A DNA stretch of 59,015 nucleotides. It comes from Saprolegnia diclina VS20. Taxonomy: Eukaryota; Oomycota; Saprolegniomycetes; Saprolegniales; Saprolegniaceae. The position numbers were made by a program, and so were the translations under genes. The stretch covers positions 503,456 through 562,470 of the forward strand of contig NW_008246069.1 of NCBI RefSeq assembly GCF_000281045.1. Reading direction: 5' to 3'. Positions 11,131 to 21,894 of the stretch are shown one piece after another (position 1 is the first letter of the stretch; every line of letters begins with the position of its first letter). The notes under the pieces were generated by a model. That model had not been told where the DNA came from. It did not search any database and saw nothing but the letters and a program-made list of their open reading frames with translations.

Positions 11131-11786
11131 ATGTCCAAGAAGCAAGCACCGGCGACAGTCGAGGTCGAGGAGACGCCGGTCGAGACACCGGACGAGGCCA
11201 AAGGCTCCGGCATCTTCACTTTTCCCGACGGCGGCAAGTATGGTGCGACTCTCCAAAGCTCGCTGTCCCAAAACTGACGTATTGCATAGATGGCGAGTTT
11301 GAGAGCTGCCAACAAGTCACGATGCGCCACGGCCACGGAACCCACTGGAACGGGCCCGAAAAGTATACGGGAACATGGAGCAAGGACACCATGGATGGCA
11401 AAGGTAGACTTTCAACTCGTGGACTGCCGTGTCATTGGCCGTGCCCGTTAGGCGTCTATTCGTTTGCATCCGGAGCTGTGTACGAGGTATGTATCGCCGG
11501 AATTGTTACCATTCCCATATTTCGTGACTTGTAGGGGGAATTCAAAGCCAATTTGTTTTGTGGCAACGGCACGTACCGCTGGAGCGACGGCGCCACGTAC
11601 GTTGGTCAGTGGCGCGAGAGCAAGTATGTGATCTATTTCTAGTCGTTGTCTACTATAGTCAGTCAATGATCGCGTACTAGGATGCACGGGAGCGGCTGCT
11701 ACACGGACAAGGACGGCGTCGAGTGGCGCGGCACGTTCTTCAACGGGAAATTTGACAATGGGCGCGCGTTCCTGACACTGCGCTGA
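11131..11786 (+). CDS. Small MORN-repeat protein
   Basis: Starts MSKKQAPATVEVEETPVE at 11131 and is split by four short introns. Coding blocks show MORN-type motifs: GSGIFTFPDGGKY, GHGTHWNGPEKYTGTWSKDTMDGKG, YSFASGAVYEGEFKANLFCGNGTYRW, YVGQWRESKMHGSGCYTDKDG and WRGTFFNGKFDNG. MORN repeats form an extended beta sheet that often tethers proteins to membranes or to cytoskeletal and axonemal structures. The product is about 150 residues, made almost wholly of repeats with no catalytic domain. Some of the region between exons (about 11400-11490 and 11625-11680) is intronic. Radial-spoke or zoospore roles are possible but not shown. Confidence 0.8.
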
Positions 11787-11907
11787 GCATTGTATGAAAC
11801 ACATGTACACATCATATAAAACATCTGTTTTAAACACACCTCGGAAAGCTTGCCACTTGTTCCGTTGCAATTTATTTTATTTTTATTACTTTAACAAAGA
11901 AAGATCC

Positions 11908-12952
11908 ATGCAGCGGACGACGTCGGCCGTGTTCCTGCTGCTCGCGCTGCTTGCGCTGAGCGCGTTCGCGCAGCAGGACGTCGACAATACGTTCTGCCCC
12001 ATCTGCAACATGGTCGTTGTGCCGAGTATTGCGCAGGCCATCCAAGGCGACCAGGCCATCTACGCGTGCGACATGGCCGGCCACTTTCACCAGCTCACGA
12101 GCAGCCCCGTGCGTTCGTCGCTAGCCCTGCACGCTCTTACGCACGACGTAGAAAACGTTCCTGCGCGGTACGGTCGCCGTGCCGCAGCTGCCTGCACCGT
12201 ACGTCAAGGCCAAAATGGGCTGCCCCGTGTGCGGCCATCCCGACCTCACGCACGCAGTGCCATGGGGTCCGCACGGCAACCAAAAGATCTTTGCGTGCTC
12301 AGAAGACCACGCCAAGATGATTCTAGACAGCCCGGTATGATTTTTTGCCCTATGCTATGCAAGTAGTTGTTTACGTCGTCACTAGGCCACGTACTTTGTC
12401 GCGGCGCCTCACAACGACACGTCAGGCTTTTGCCACGGTGCGACCGGCATGTACGATGGATTCCAGTCGGCGATCGACGGCTTTTGCCCGCGTATCTTTT
12501 TCGAGTCGTGGGTGCTCAACTCGGGCGCCAAGTATGCGATTGGGTTTTGCGGCGTCGTGCTCCTCGGTATTGCGGTCGAGGCGCTCGTCGAAGCCCAAAC
12601 GCTCCTCCGGCAGCGCTGGACGCGGCGATATGCAGTCGCCGTGTGGTCCGAGCCGTCGCTGGACGATTCGCTCTTGGACGACAGCAATGAAGCGCTCTCC
12701 AAGGAGCTCTTGACGTGCGACGAGCGCCCGCGCGTCGTGGCGCGTCGCCTGCCAATGTGGTGCAAAGTGTGTTTGGCTGGCGTCTACATGTGCACCATGA
12801 CCGGTGCATATCTGCTCATGCTCGTTGTCATGACGTACGAGACGGGTTTATTCATCGCCGCAGTTCTCGGCCTCGGGCTTGGTTTCTTCTTCTTCAAGGA
12901 CGTCGATGGCCTGCTCATGGAAGGCAACCCCGACCCGTGCTGCTCCACGTAG
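11908..12952 (+). CDS. Ctr-type copper transporter with Cys-rich ectodomain
   Basis: Predicted high-affinity Cu(I) uptake channel (SLC31/Ctr family). It begins with a clear signal peptide (MQRTTSAVFLLLALLALSAF, then AQQ). The ectodomain carries two related cysteine modules: CPICNMVVV...YACDMAGHFHQL and CPVCGHPDLTHA...FACSEDHAKMIL. It then has TGMYDGFQSAIDGFCPRIFF, a first membrane span (YAIGFCGVVLLGIAVEALVE), a cytosolic loop of about 70 residues, and two closely packed spans. The second span holds the Ctr-signature MLVVM (MxxxM) and the third has G-rich AAVLGLGLGFFFF. It ends near a CC pair. Two introns: after QLTSSP (about 12107-12150) and after MILDSP (about 12334-12386). The duplicated CPxC modules resemble NosL/YHS-like metal-binding knuckles and are unusual for Ctr. 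Confidence 0.85.
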
Positions 12953-13293
12953 CATTGCATTCTGAATGTTTGATAAAGTGCTCGTTTCTTTCTGTGCCGC
13001 TGTAGGACCAACCGACCCGACTCACCAAATGATCTAACTCGATTCTGGCAATGATTCATATCACGCGCCGTTACTGAGCACGGAGTTGCTACGTCGGTAG
13101 CAGTCCCATGACGAAACCAATAGCGAGTACAATGCCTCCCAACTGCCGGCGCTCATTGGTTTGTATCGGACGATGGCAAGTTAAGGAAAGAAGATGACAG
13201 AACGGCTAGATTAGATACAATATTGTCATGGGAAACCGATTGTTTGGCGCTGAGCGTGAGGTGTCATACGGCACATCTTGCTTCGACTTGCCT
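12953..13293. other. Intergenic, no gene seen
   Basis: No frame with coding character. CCAAT (near 13108) and ATTGG (near 13155) elements occur but cannot be tied to a gene. Confidence 0.4.
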
Positions 13294-13560
13294 TCAGGGT
13301 CTCTCTGCATCTTCCGACACGCCTCGGTTTCGCGGTTGCTGCAAGAAAGCAACATTCTCGTCTGTGGTCACGGTTAGAAAGACTGGGGCAACTCGTAGGG
13401 TGACTAGGGCAAGCAGTGCAATTGATGCACCAGCGGTGCCTCCTTCCACCGATGCACTGGCTGGACCCGAGTGCCCTCCAATCAAGAGACGCAGCGTCGG
13501 TGTGCAAATGAGCTTGCCCTGTGCTGCGGTAAAGCGTTTGATGATTGATGTTCCTTGGTA
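13294..13560 (-). pseudogene. Possible gene fragment with hydrophobic stretch
   Basis: An open minus-strand frame reads SIIKRFTAAQGKLICTPTLR, then LLIGGHSGPASASVEGG, then a hydrophobic run ASIALLALVTLRVAPVFL and FLQQPRNRGVSEDAERP. The composition looks protein-like, but there is no convincing start codon for the full stretch and an in-frame stop lies just upstream. It could be an exon of an unrecognised gene or a relic. Family unknown. Confidence 0.22.
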
Positions 13561-13651
13561 TCAGCAACTCCAAATTTTTTGATACTGAGGGGTTCTTGTT
13601 GTTGGAAAGTTATGCAAGCGCTTGAAATGCATAAACAGAACTCATTGACGA

Positions 13652-14011
13652 TTAAATGTAGCGCTCGAGCTCGTCGCGGATGACGGTAAGCTCGTCAATT
13701 TGGCAACGAAGCGACTTGTTCTCTGCAATCGCCTCGTCGACCTGTGCGGCAAAGACCGCCGCGACGTCTTTCCAGGACAAGGCTGACCGCTGCACCGCTC
13801 GCTCGGTTAAGATCATATCGATTTGCGCCTTGAGCTCTGCCACTCGTTGCGTGAGGTACCGAAGTTCGTGCGGTGTTTGCTTGCGGTACTCGCGCTTCCG
13901 TTGCCGTTCAAAGAGCCGCTTCTGAAATTTGGGGTCCGCTGGGTCGTGTCGCTGGGCGTCCTCAATGTCATAGAGGATTTCGCGCGTGGACAAGTCGTCT
14001 TCCTGAAGCAT
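13652..14011 (-). CDS. bZIP-like protein, paralogue 1
   Basis: An uninterrupted frame begins MLQEDDLSTREILYDIEDAQ, then KRLFERQRKREYRKQ, a basic segment directly followed by a heptad-like helix (LRYLTQRVAELKAQI), then SALSWKDVAAVFAAQVDEAI and a second helix ending IRDELERYI. The basic-plus-coil arrangement resembles the bZIP-like N-terminus found ahead of START domains in oomycete proteins, but the frame ends here after about 120 residues with no START domain. The start was chosen by alignment with the paralogue at 14768-15154, which begins at the equivalent Met. The frame is open upstream to 14170. Likely nuclear; DNA binding is inferred only. Confidence 0.7.
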   Translation of the reverse strand: MLQEDDLSTREILYDIEDAQRHDPADPKFQKRLFERQRKREYRKQTPHELRYLTQRVAELKAQIDMILTERAVQRSALSWKDVAAVFAAQVDEAIAENKSLRCQIDELTVIRDELERYI

Positions 14012-14767
14012 ATTGTCCAATACCAAGAGGCGGTCGGCCGTGATGGATTTGGTCCTTTCTCCAGCTGGGAGCATTCCACCCGTTACACATACTAGTAAGC
14101 ACCACCATAACACCACACTTGACATTTGTATGTCGAAAGGTAACGGGACAAGACGTTCACTCAGTATCAAAGACGCTCATTCAGTCGTTCGTTGTGGACG
14201 GATTTGGACGCTTTGCCTTTTTCGTGGCACCTATGTCTTTGCGTAGACGTCACCGGTTCAATTCCTCCAGTCGTCACCGCACCCGTTTGTCCCCGACAAG
14301 GTCGGCACCGTCTACGGCTCCGTCGGAAATGGACGATCTAGTGGCATCAAGACCAACTTCTTGGTGACACATGTCCAAGCTCGATTCCGATGACTCGCAT
14401 TGTTCTTCAAGGTCTTTTGCATCGCTCTGGAACAAACACAAACCATGAAGCGCCTCACGGAAACAAGCATCACTAAAGCAAAGATGGGACTAGCGCCAAC
14501 ACGATTGCCCCGAAGTGACCACCGTATGCGCACTCATCCAGCATTGCCTGTGTGCCTAAGCCGTCACATTGCGATAAACCAAACGGTAGTGTCTAAAAGA
14601 TGACGTGATTTTGACAACAGGATGCAGGTCAACGCCACCGCTCGGTTTCGCCAGGCGTACATGCCTTGCATTCAAGCGATTGCACCGTAGCTCGTATCCC
14701 ACATCACCCCACACGCAAGCCCACGACAACAATCACGTGGCGTCCAAAGATAAATAAGGTGTGTTGT
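14012..14767. other. Intergenic between bZIP-like paralogues
   Basis: No coding pattern recognised. This is the presumed promoter of the first paralogue and 3' flank of the second. Confidence 0.35.
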
Positions 14768-15154
14768 TTATGGCGGCGTCTGCCGGACGTACTCGTAGAC
14801 CCATTGGTTCATCTCGTGGAGGCGCTCGCGAAGCGCTTGGTTCTCGACGAGCGCGTGCTGGGCTTCCTCTTCAAAGACGGTGGCAACGACCTGCCACGAG
14901 ATCGAGAGCGTGGACTTGTCCTCGGACGTCGTGTGGTTCTCGCGCTGGGCTTGGAGGGCCGCCAGATGCGCTTCGAGCTCTTCGATGCGCTGCTTGAGGT
15001 ATCGCATCTCGTGGGGCACTTGCTTGCGGTACTCGCGCTTGCGCTGGCGGTCGTAGAGTCGCTTCTGGAAAGTTGGGTCCGTCGGGTCGTGCTGCTGGGC
15101 GTCGAGAATGTCGTACATGATTTCGCGCGTCGAAACATCGTCTTCGCCGAGCAT
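14768..15154 (-). CDS. bZIP-like protein, paralogue 2
   Basis: Tandem paralogue of 13652-14011. It starts MLGEDDVSTREIMYDILDAQ, continues KRLYDRQRKREYRKQ, a coil (MRYLKQRIEELEAHLAALQ), SISWQVVATVFEEEAQHAL and ends MNQWVYEYVRQTPP. Both copies share the length, order and spacing of these blocks, so neither seems truncated relative to the other. The upstream frame is open but shares nothing with the paralogue, supporting the internal start. Probably a small transcription-factor-like protein able to dimerise; its function is unknown. Confidence 0.7.
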   Translation of the reverse strand: MLGEDDVSTREIMYDILDAQQHDPTDPTFQKRLYDRQRKREYRKQVPHEMRYLKQRIEELEAHLAALQAQRENHTTSEDKSTLSISWQVVATVFEEEAQHALVENQALRERLHEMNQWVYEYVRQTPP

Positions 15155-15721
15155 TTTTGTAGTTTTGTGTGTTGTGACGCGGCCGAGGTCAATGGAAAAG
15201 TGAGATCCAACCGTGCGTGACATCTTGTGCACGTCTGGTCTCGTTGACGTTGCACCTGATGGTCGCGAGCTTGTGAATGGTTGTCTCTCGGGCGGGTTTT
15301 CGACATTGCGTAACTGGAATCCTATACGGGACGTCCAACCCGCCCGACATCCAGCACTCATGCTCATCGACCATCATTCTCATTACCTTGCATATTCGAT
15401 AGCTCAGACATCTATTTCTACGGGCATAAACCTGTGAGAATATATATGGACGACATGCTGATAAGAGGTTCTCGCGCGCCGCAGCCAAACATTTTTATGA
15501 ATCGGGCATCAAAATTCTCTTGATATTTGTATGGTGCCATTGACAGCGAAGCGGGATCCCAACGCAGACGTGGGTTCGAGCTGCGGATTTTCGTTGTGTG
15601 GGGTACCTGAGCTCAATTAATTGAAATAAATAGGATATATGTATGGCATACAAAATACAGGACAGAAGCTCCCTCCTGAAAAGCCTTTGGAAAATTTCCC
15701 CTAAAATCGGAAGGAAGCCCC
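15155..15721. other. Intergenic, no gene seen
   Basis: Between the bZIP-like gene start and the SAPS gene start, which are divergent. No protein-like frame on either strand. It should carry both promoters. Confidence 0.4.
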
Positions 15722-18344
15722 ATGTCATTCTTCGCGTCCGACGATAGCGGCAGCGTCTGGTCCAAGGCCGCGACCCTCTTCAACATCTCGAGGTAGATAC
15801 CTCTCCACGCGACCGCCATGCTGGCTGGCGACGGCGATGGCATGGCGCGCTTCCTCGCCCATGCCCGGCCAGCCATCGAGGGGCGGCGATCCATCGTAAC
15901 GTCTGGCTCATGCGACGTGCTAGCCCCTTGGCCGACCTGCTCGACCGCGATGACTTTACGCTCGAGCAAGTGCTTGAAGAAGACGAGCTCATCCAGGAGG
16001 TGAAGACGCGCAACGTCAAGCTCCTGCAATTGTATGTTCTACCGTCGTCGACGACCCACGGAGAATGATGACGTCCATTAGCTTGTCGACAGAGGAGTCG
16101 GTGCGCAAGATGGTCTACTACATTACGCGCACGCCCGAAGACGGCGACAGCGACCTCAAGGCCATCAAGTGCGAAGATGCATGTATCCACACCGTCGTGC
16201 TCACGTGGCCTATCGCATAGGTACCCGTTCATGTCGTGCGAGGTGCTCTGCTGCGATATCATGTGCATCACCGAGACGCTCTCGACCGCGGCCGACGGCG
16301 CGATTGTCGAGGACTTGTTCAAGCTCCTCCAGCAGCCGTCGCCGCTCGACTCGCGCCTCGCTGGCTACTTTGAGAAGGTAGTCTTGCCACAGCCATGTCT
16401 CGTCCCTGCAAGGCGCATAGGTCATTTCGCTGCTCATGATCCGCAAGCCGCAAGAGATGACGACGCTCATGAACAAGAACGCGGACGGGCTGTTGCAAGG
16501 GTTTATGGCCCACACGCTCTCGTTCTCGATCGCCGAGATGTTCAAGCGCCTCATGCAGCCCTACCATTCGGGTAGCGCCATCCATACCTTGTGCATCGTG
16601 GCTCACTTGGACGCAGATTACTTGGACGACGTCGACTTTACGCACCCGTATGCGTCCAACAACTGGTACTCCTCCAACGACGACGACAGCATCATGGGCA
16701 CGCCGGAGGCCAAGAAGACGCTTTTGTGGCAATCGGATCGCCATGTCATCGACTACCTCGTCGCGAATCTGAAGCCGACCAAGGACATCAATGGCGAGAC
16801 GGTCGCTGTCGACAGCGACGTTCACAAGCACACGGCCGAAATCTTGGCCGACATCATCCACTATGGCACGCGGTCGAGCTCGGACACGTCCAGCCCGCCG
16901 TCGGTGACCCTCGTCGAGCACATTGAAACGAAGGAAGTCATCGACTCGATCCTGGACCTCGCGCTGCCAGTGGGGACGCCGGTCATGTCGTCGATGACGT
17001 CGGCGCTCACGGTGCTCTCGGCGCTCTTGACGCGTCATGCCAACGCCCACTACAGCTCGACCACGCCCGAGACGGTCTCGGTGGTCATCTCTGCGACGGT
17101 CGAGCGCCTTCCCCAGGTACAAAACTGTGGCTGTGACGGTTCGCATCTCACAAATGTGATAGATTTGCAGAGCCCTCAAGGACGACGCGGGGACGCGCGT
17201 CAACACCAAGCACCAAACTGTGCCGCGCTTGGGACTTCGCCGGCTCAAGCTCGTCGGTCTCTTGGTGCTGCTCATGCAAGCCAAGTACCGAGTCATTGAC
17301 GCCGTGATTCTCGCCGAGGTACACTCGATGAAAACTCAATTGAAATTCTGACTTGTACTTCTGTAGAATGCAATCTGCACGTGCTTGGACCTCTTTTTTG
17401 AGTTTGAGGCCGTCAACATGCTGCACGCCGAGATCGACAGCATGGTCATTGGCATCCTTGCCAGCGGCGGCTCGGACCTTCAGGTCGGCCTTCTCAAGCA
17501 GTCGAACCTCCTCGGGCGCATCATGCAGACGTACGAAGAGAACGCCGTACGACGACAATCAATTCGTCCCGATCATTTGCCTAATGCCTGCAATAGGAGG
17601 TCACGAACGGCAATGCGAAGGGCTACATGGGCCACTTGCTGCGCATCTCCAACATGATTACGACCGTGACGGACGAGGTCCGCGGCACGGACGCACGCGG
17701 CTCGCTCAACGATATGACGCATGCCGACAGCATCGTCGACCACCTCGAGAGCGACCCGCTCTGGCCCAAGTGGGAGGCGTTTGTCAAGACAACGCTGAGC
17801 GCCATCAACGAGAAGGAAAGCCATTCGATCCACGGTGTCATGTCGGAGCCCGACGTACGTTGCGACTTTTGCGTGTCGTTGTGTCTCACGCCGCTATGCG
17901 TAGGTCGATCCGTACAGCACCATGATGCAGTTTGACCATCAGTTTACGTCGTCGCAGTTTGCCGATATGATGATGGAGCAGGGACATCACTCGTTTGAGA
18001 CGGACTTTGACCTGCCGCATGACAACGACCCGCCGGCCATGATCCACGACAGCAGTAGCAGCGACGAAGACGAAGATTTCACAGAGTTTGACCCGCGCGC
18101 GGCGTACGGCATGAGCGCCGGCATCCCCGTGCTCTCGTCGGATGACGACGACGACGCGATCATGCCGTCGGGCTCGCACACGCTCAACGACGCGTCGTGG
18201 GCCAACTTTGAGTCGCTTAGCGTCAGCGACAGGTAGCACGTGATTGGACAGTGGTCATCCAATCGTTTTCCTCGTAGCGCCCCGCCAGTGGTCGAAGACT
18301 TTGCGTCGTTTGACGCGCCGCCGCCAAGCCCGTCATCGACGTGA
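15722..18344 (+). CDS. SAPS-domain protein, PP6 regulatory subunit-like
   Basis: Likely regulatory subunit of a PP6/Sit4-type Ser/Thr phosphatase. It starts MSFFASDDSGSVWSKAATLF, then SPLADLLDRDDFTLEQVLEE and DELIQEVKTRNVKLLQFLS, the hallmark N-terminus of SAPS proteins, then YPFMSCEVLCCDI, ISLLMIRKPQEMTTLMNKNA and the long helical repeat domain with LHAEIDSMVIGIL and SNLLGRIMQTYEENA. The C-terminus is acidic (SSSSDEDEDFTEFDPRA) and ends VVEDFASFDAPPPSPSST. About nine short introns; stop is TGA at 18342-18344. It converges on the helicase gene with about 120 bp between stops. The N-terminal half appears intact, and length (about 700 residues) is normal for the family. Confidence 0.88.
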
Positions 18345-18467
18345 GCACGGTAGTACAACGTATGTAGGACGTCAGGACTTGTTTTCGCTTTATAAACATT
18401 GGCATGCTTCCATGCCCTGCGTGATGATGACGAGGACGATGTACGAAGAAGTGCAGTCGAGGTAGTA

Positions 18468-20702
18468 TTACGTCGCGGGGCCCCATCGACTCTTCTTGAC
18501 GCGGGGCGCCGGCTCGACGACCGCGTCGGCTTCGCGCATTCCCCACCGACTGCGTTTCCGCTCCGGCGGCGGGGCGAGGCTACCAGCGCTACTACTACTA
18601 CCGACGACCGCAGCGGATCGGGACTCGGGCGGTGGGCTGTACGCTGGCGGTGGGCTGTACGCTGGCGGTGGGCTGTACGCTGGCGGTGGGCTGTACGCTG
18701 GCGGTGGGCTGTACGCTGGCGGTGGGCTGCGGACTGGAGGCGGGTTGTAGACGGGAGGCGGGTTGTACGCTGGCGGGGCCGAGCTCCGCACAAAGCCAAA
18801 GGTCTGCTCGATGCACATGGGAGCGGCCGCGCCATTTTTGCTGGCACTAGACGCTGCCACGAACCCGAGGCCCATGCCTCGTTTTGCCGGTGGTCCGCCT
18901 TTCTTTTTGCTCTGGAAGCCAAAGCCGAGGCCCTGACGCTGCTCTTGCTTTGACTTGGGCTGCGTCATGGACATCGCATACTCGCGCTCAACAGCATCAA
19001 TCTCATCGTCGTCGCCGTCCTGATGGGATGCTTGTGGCGCGCGGCGGCGATGAAAGTGGGGGGAGCGCGCCGCCAGGTGGAGCAGATCCGAGCCGACGAC
19101 GTTTTGGCGCGACCCGTCCATGTTGTTGACGAGGTGGCCCGCAAACTCGACGTCGTTCGGTGTCAAGAGCGTGTACGCGGTGCCCGGCGCGACGCCGTCG
19201 ACGCCCATGCGGCCTGTGCGACCAATGCGGTGCACGTGCGTGTCGATGGACTTGGCGGCGTCGTAGTTGACGACGTTGCGTACGTCCTTGATGTCGAGAC
19301 CGCGCGCCGCCACGTCCGTAGCGACCAAGATGGGACACGCGCTCGTCTTGAAGCGGTGGAGCGCGTCGGATCGGTCGTACTGCGACTTGTCGCCATGGAG
19401 CGAGACGCACGTGAGTTTGATCGGATGGTCGTTGAGGTTGGTTGAGACTTCGTCGACACCGGCCTTGCTACTGACAAAGACAAGGAGCTTGCCTTGCGCC
19501 ACGAGCTCGGGGAGCTTTGCAATGAGCCAATTCCACTTGGCCGCAGGGTTCTACTTGCATCCAGTTGAAACATTGATACAAAAGACAAGACGTACCGGGA
19601 GCACGACAGCAACTTGCTTGATTTCGTCGTTGGCCTGGCCGACGGTCCCCACAATGATCTTGGCGGGTTTGGTCAGCACGTCCCGTGCCAAAGCCTCGAT
19701 GCGCTTACGAAAGGTCGCCGAAAAGAGCAGCGTCTGACGATCCGGCCGAATCTACCTCGCAACGATAGGTGGTGGAACGAAAATGGACGATGCTTTGTGT
19801 ACCTGCCCCAAGATGGACCGGAGCTGCGCTTCAAAGCCCATCTCAAACATGCGGTCGGCTTCGTCGAGGACGACAAAGGTCACACGCGAGAGGGACTTGA
19901 TGACGCGTTTCCGGAGGTGCTCGAGGAGGCGACCAGGCGTCGCGACGACGATCTCTGCGCCCTTCTTGAGCGACTGGATTTGGTCCCACTTGTTGCCTGC
20001 ACCGCCGTAGATGGCTGCGCAGTTGGCGTCCATGCTAAACTTCTTGGCTTCAACGTAGATCTGATGGGCGAGCTCCCGCGTCGGCGAGAGCACGATCGCG
20101 ATCGGCCCTTCGTCTTTCTCGAGGTACCGCTGGTCCATGATGTGCACCATCATTGGCAGCACGAACGCCAGCGTCTTCCCGGACCCGGTCTGCGCAATCG
20201 CAATGAGGTCGCGCCCCGAGAGCGCCAGCGGGAACGCCTGGGACTGGATCGGCGTCGGCGCCTCGAGGCCATGCTTCATGAGCAAGGCGAGGATCTGCCG
20301 GCTAAAGCCAGCGTGCATGAACGACCGGATCGGCCCCACGTCGTCGGACCCGACGGGCAGCTCGACCCGAATGTCAAGCTCGCGCCGCGACGCTTGTACC
20401 TCGGCCGGCGTCATCGCAATGGTGGGCTTGAAGAACGCTTTCCGAAATGGCTCGTATGCGATCTTCGAGTGGTCGAGCGCTTCGATCTCTTGCATGTCTT
20501 GGTTCTTGCTCATGCGGTCCTCGACGTCTTCTTCAAACACTTGGGCAGAGCTGGGTATGGCCATGACGGTAGTCACGTCCTTCTCCTCTTCCTCAAAGGT
20601 GCATCGTTCGATCCGAGGCCGGCGCTCCGCCTTCTCGACCTCGACCTGGGCCTCGATCCCGGCCATGAACGCGTCCAGCGGGTCGATCTCGTCGTCGCTC
20701 AT
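18468..20702 (-). CDS. DEAD-box RNA helicase, DDX42-like
   Basis: ATP-dependent RNA helicase, probably spliceosome-linked. An N-terminal acidic stretch precedes PFRKAFFKP and the domain ISEL-like region. The Q motif is PTPIQSQAFPLALSG; motif I AIAQTGSGKT; Ia PTRELAHQ; Ib VATPGRLLEH; II VVLDEADRMF; III LLFSATF; motif IV region LLVFVSSKAGVDEV; V ATDVAARGLDI; VI HRIGRTGR. The C-terminal tail has GLGFGFQSKKKGG and a tandem PPAYSP hexamer array, then RKRSRWG and KKSRWGPAT. Two introns (about 19543-19597 and 19751-19802). Start at 20702 (MSDDEIDPLDAFM), because this matches the DPLDxFM opening usual in DDX42/DDX46 proteins, rather than an upstream hydrophobic frame. Confidence 0.9.
18629..18732 (-). 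repeat. 18-bp tandem repeat coding PPAYSP units
   Basis: About five near-identical 18-bp units (TACGCTGGCGGTGGGCTG on the plus strand) inside the helicase gene encode tandem proline/tyrosine hexamers in the C-terminal tail. Units are almost identical in DNA, suggesting recent slippage. Confidence 0.85.
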
Positions 20703-20919
20703 TCTGGGCTCGATGCAAATGGCAAAACCCACCACGGAGGTGAAAAATAGATGAAAAACCACCGTGTAAAACAATCAAGGTCCAAGGCCATTGGCGATTA
20801 ATTGGCCAATCGCGTCGCTTGTACCATCCTGGTCAACATGGAGGGCGATGAAAGGGATGATTTGTTCCATGGTACAGAATCACGGGTTTGTAAATGTAGG
20901 GGGACGATGCCGAGGAGGC

Positions 20920-21508
20920 NNNNNNNNNNNNNNNNNNNNNNNNNNNNNNNNNNNNNNNNNNNNNNNNNNNNNNNNNNNNNNNNNNNNNNNNNNNNNNNNN
21001 NNNNNNNNNNNNNNNNNNNNNNNNNNNNNNNNNNNNNNNNNNNNNNNNNNNNNNNNNNNNNNNNNNNNNNNNNNNNNNNNNNNNNNNNNNNNNNNNNNNN
21101 NNNNNNNNNNNNNNNNNNNNNNNNNNNNNNNNNNNNNNNNNNNNNNNNNNNNNNNNNNNNNNNNNNNNNNNNNNNNNNNNNNNNNNNNNNNNNNNNNNNN
21201 NNNNNNNNNNNNNNNNNNNNNNNNNNNNNNNNNNNNNNNNNNNNNNNNNNNNNNNNNNNNNNNNNNNNNNNNNNNNNNNNNNNNNNNNNNNNNNNNNNNN
21301 NNNNNNNNNNNNNNNNNNNNNNNNNNNNNNNNNNNNNNNNNNNNNNNNNNNNNNNNNNNNNNNNNNNNNNNNNNNNNNNNNNNNNNNNNNNNNNNNNNNN
21401 NNNNNNNNNNNNNNNNNNNNNNNNNNNNNNNNNNNNNNNNNNNNNNNNNNNNNNNNNNNNNNNNNNNNNNNNNNNNNNNNNNNNNNNNNNNNNNNNNNNN
21501 NNNNNNNN
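20920..21508. other. Assembly gap (run of N)
   Basis: 589 unknown bases. Anything spanning it, including the partial frame at 21509-21714, cannot be judged. Confidence 1.
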
Positions 21509-21714
21509 AACGAGACGAGATTGTCTGGATCTGCCCGATCGTCCATCAGGCAGTTTGTATCGACACGGCTTGCTCGCGCCTCTGCCGACGCAGCCATCGC
21601 TAGAGCGACCAGGCTCAATGCACCTTGGTGCAGCGTCGGCTGTCCGTAAACCCGTAGGATCTTCTCGGGCAATGTATGTGTGATGGTGGTACATACATGT
21701 AAAAGGTAATACAT
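21509..21714 (-). CDS. Partial reading frame entering the gap
   Basis: A minus-strand frame from ATG at 21714 runs into the N gap. It includes LRVYGQPTLHQGALSLVALA and MAASAEARASRVDTNCLMDD. The hydrophobic ALSLVALAMAASAEA piece could be a secretion signal, but the family is not recognisable and the frame may be chance. Confidence 0.2.
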
Positions 21715-21766
21715 GTAGATACATGAGCGGTCGCATGAACTTTGGTGCCAAATGACTCACACTGTC

Positions 21767-21894
21767 AGTGCAATCAAAAGTGCAACCTGCGATCCGCGAC
21801 GCAAGATCGCCGTCCCAATTCGGACATCGCCGCATCCAAATCCTAATATAACTAGATTCACGCCACCTTCCTGCCTTGATCTCGGGCGCTCGAT
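21767..21894 (+). promoter_or_regulatory. Promoter-like dispersed repeat, copy B
   Basis: The counterpart of 1600-1728 in opposite chromosomal orientation. Alignment needs one single-base gap, with 41 identical bases in a row centred on CTAATATAACTAGATTCACG. It ends 35 bp before the ATG at 21930, a position nearly the same as copy A relative to the ATG at 1567. The coding sequences downstream of the copies are unrelated. Confidence 0.7.

Noticed and set aside
15565-15590. GGGTTCGAGC, another B-box-like string
   Set aside because: No pairing T stem and no A box at suitable distance.
19614-20750. Long plus-strand frame of 378 codons across the helicase gene
   Set aside because: It is the antisense shadow of the DEAD-box helicase; all recognisable motifs are on the minus strand.
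21509-21714. Reading frame entering the gap considered as a transposase remnant
   Set aside because: No transposase motif or terminal repeat is visible; kept only as a low-confidence partial frame.
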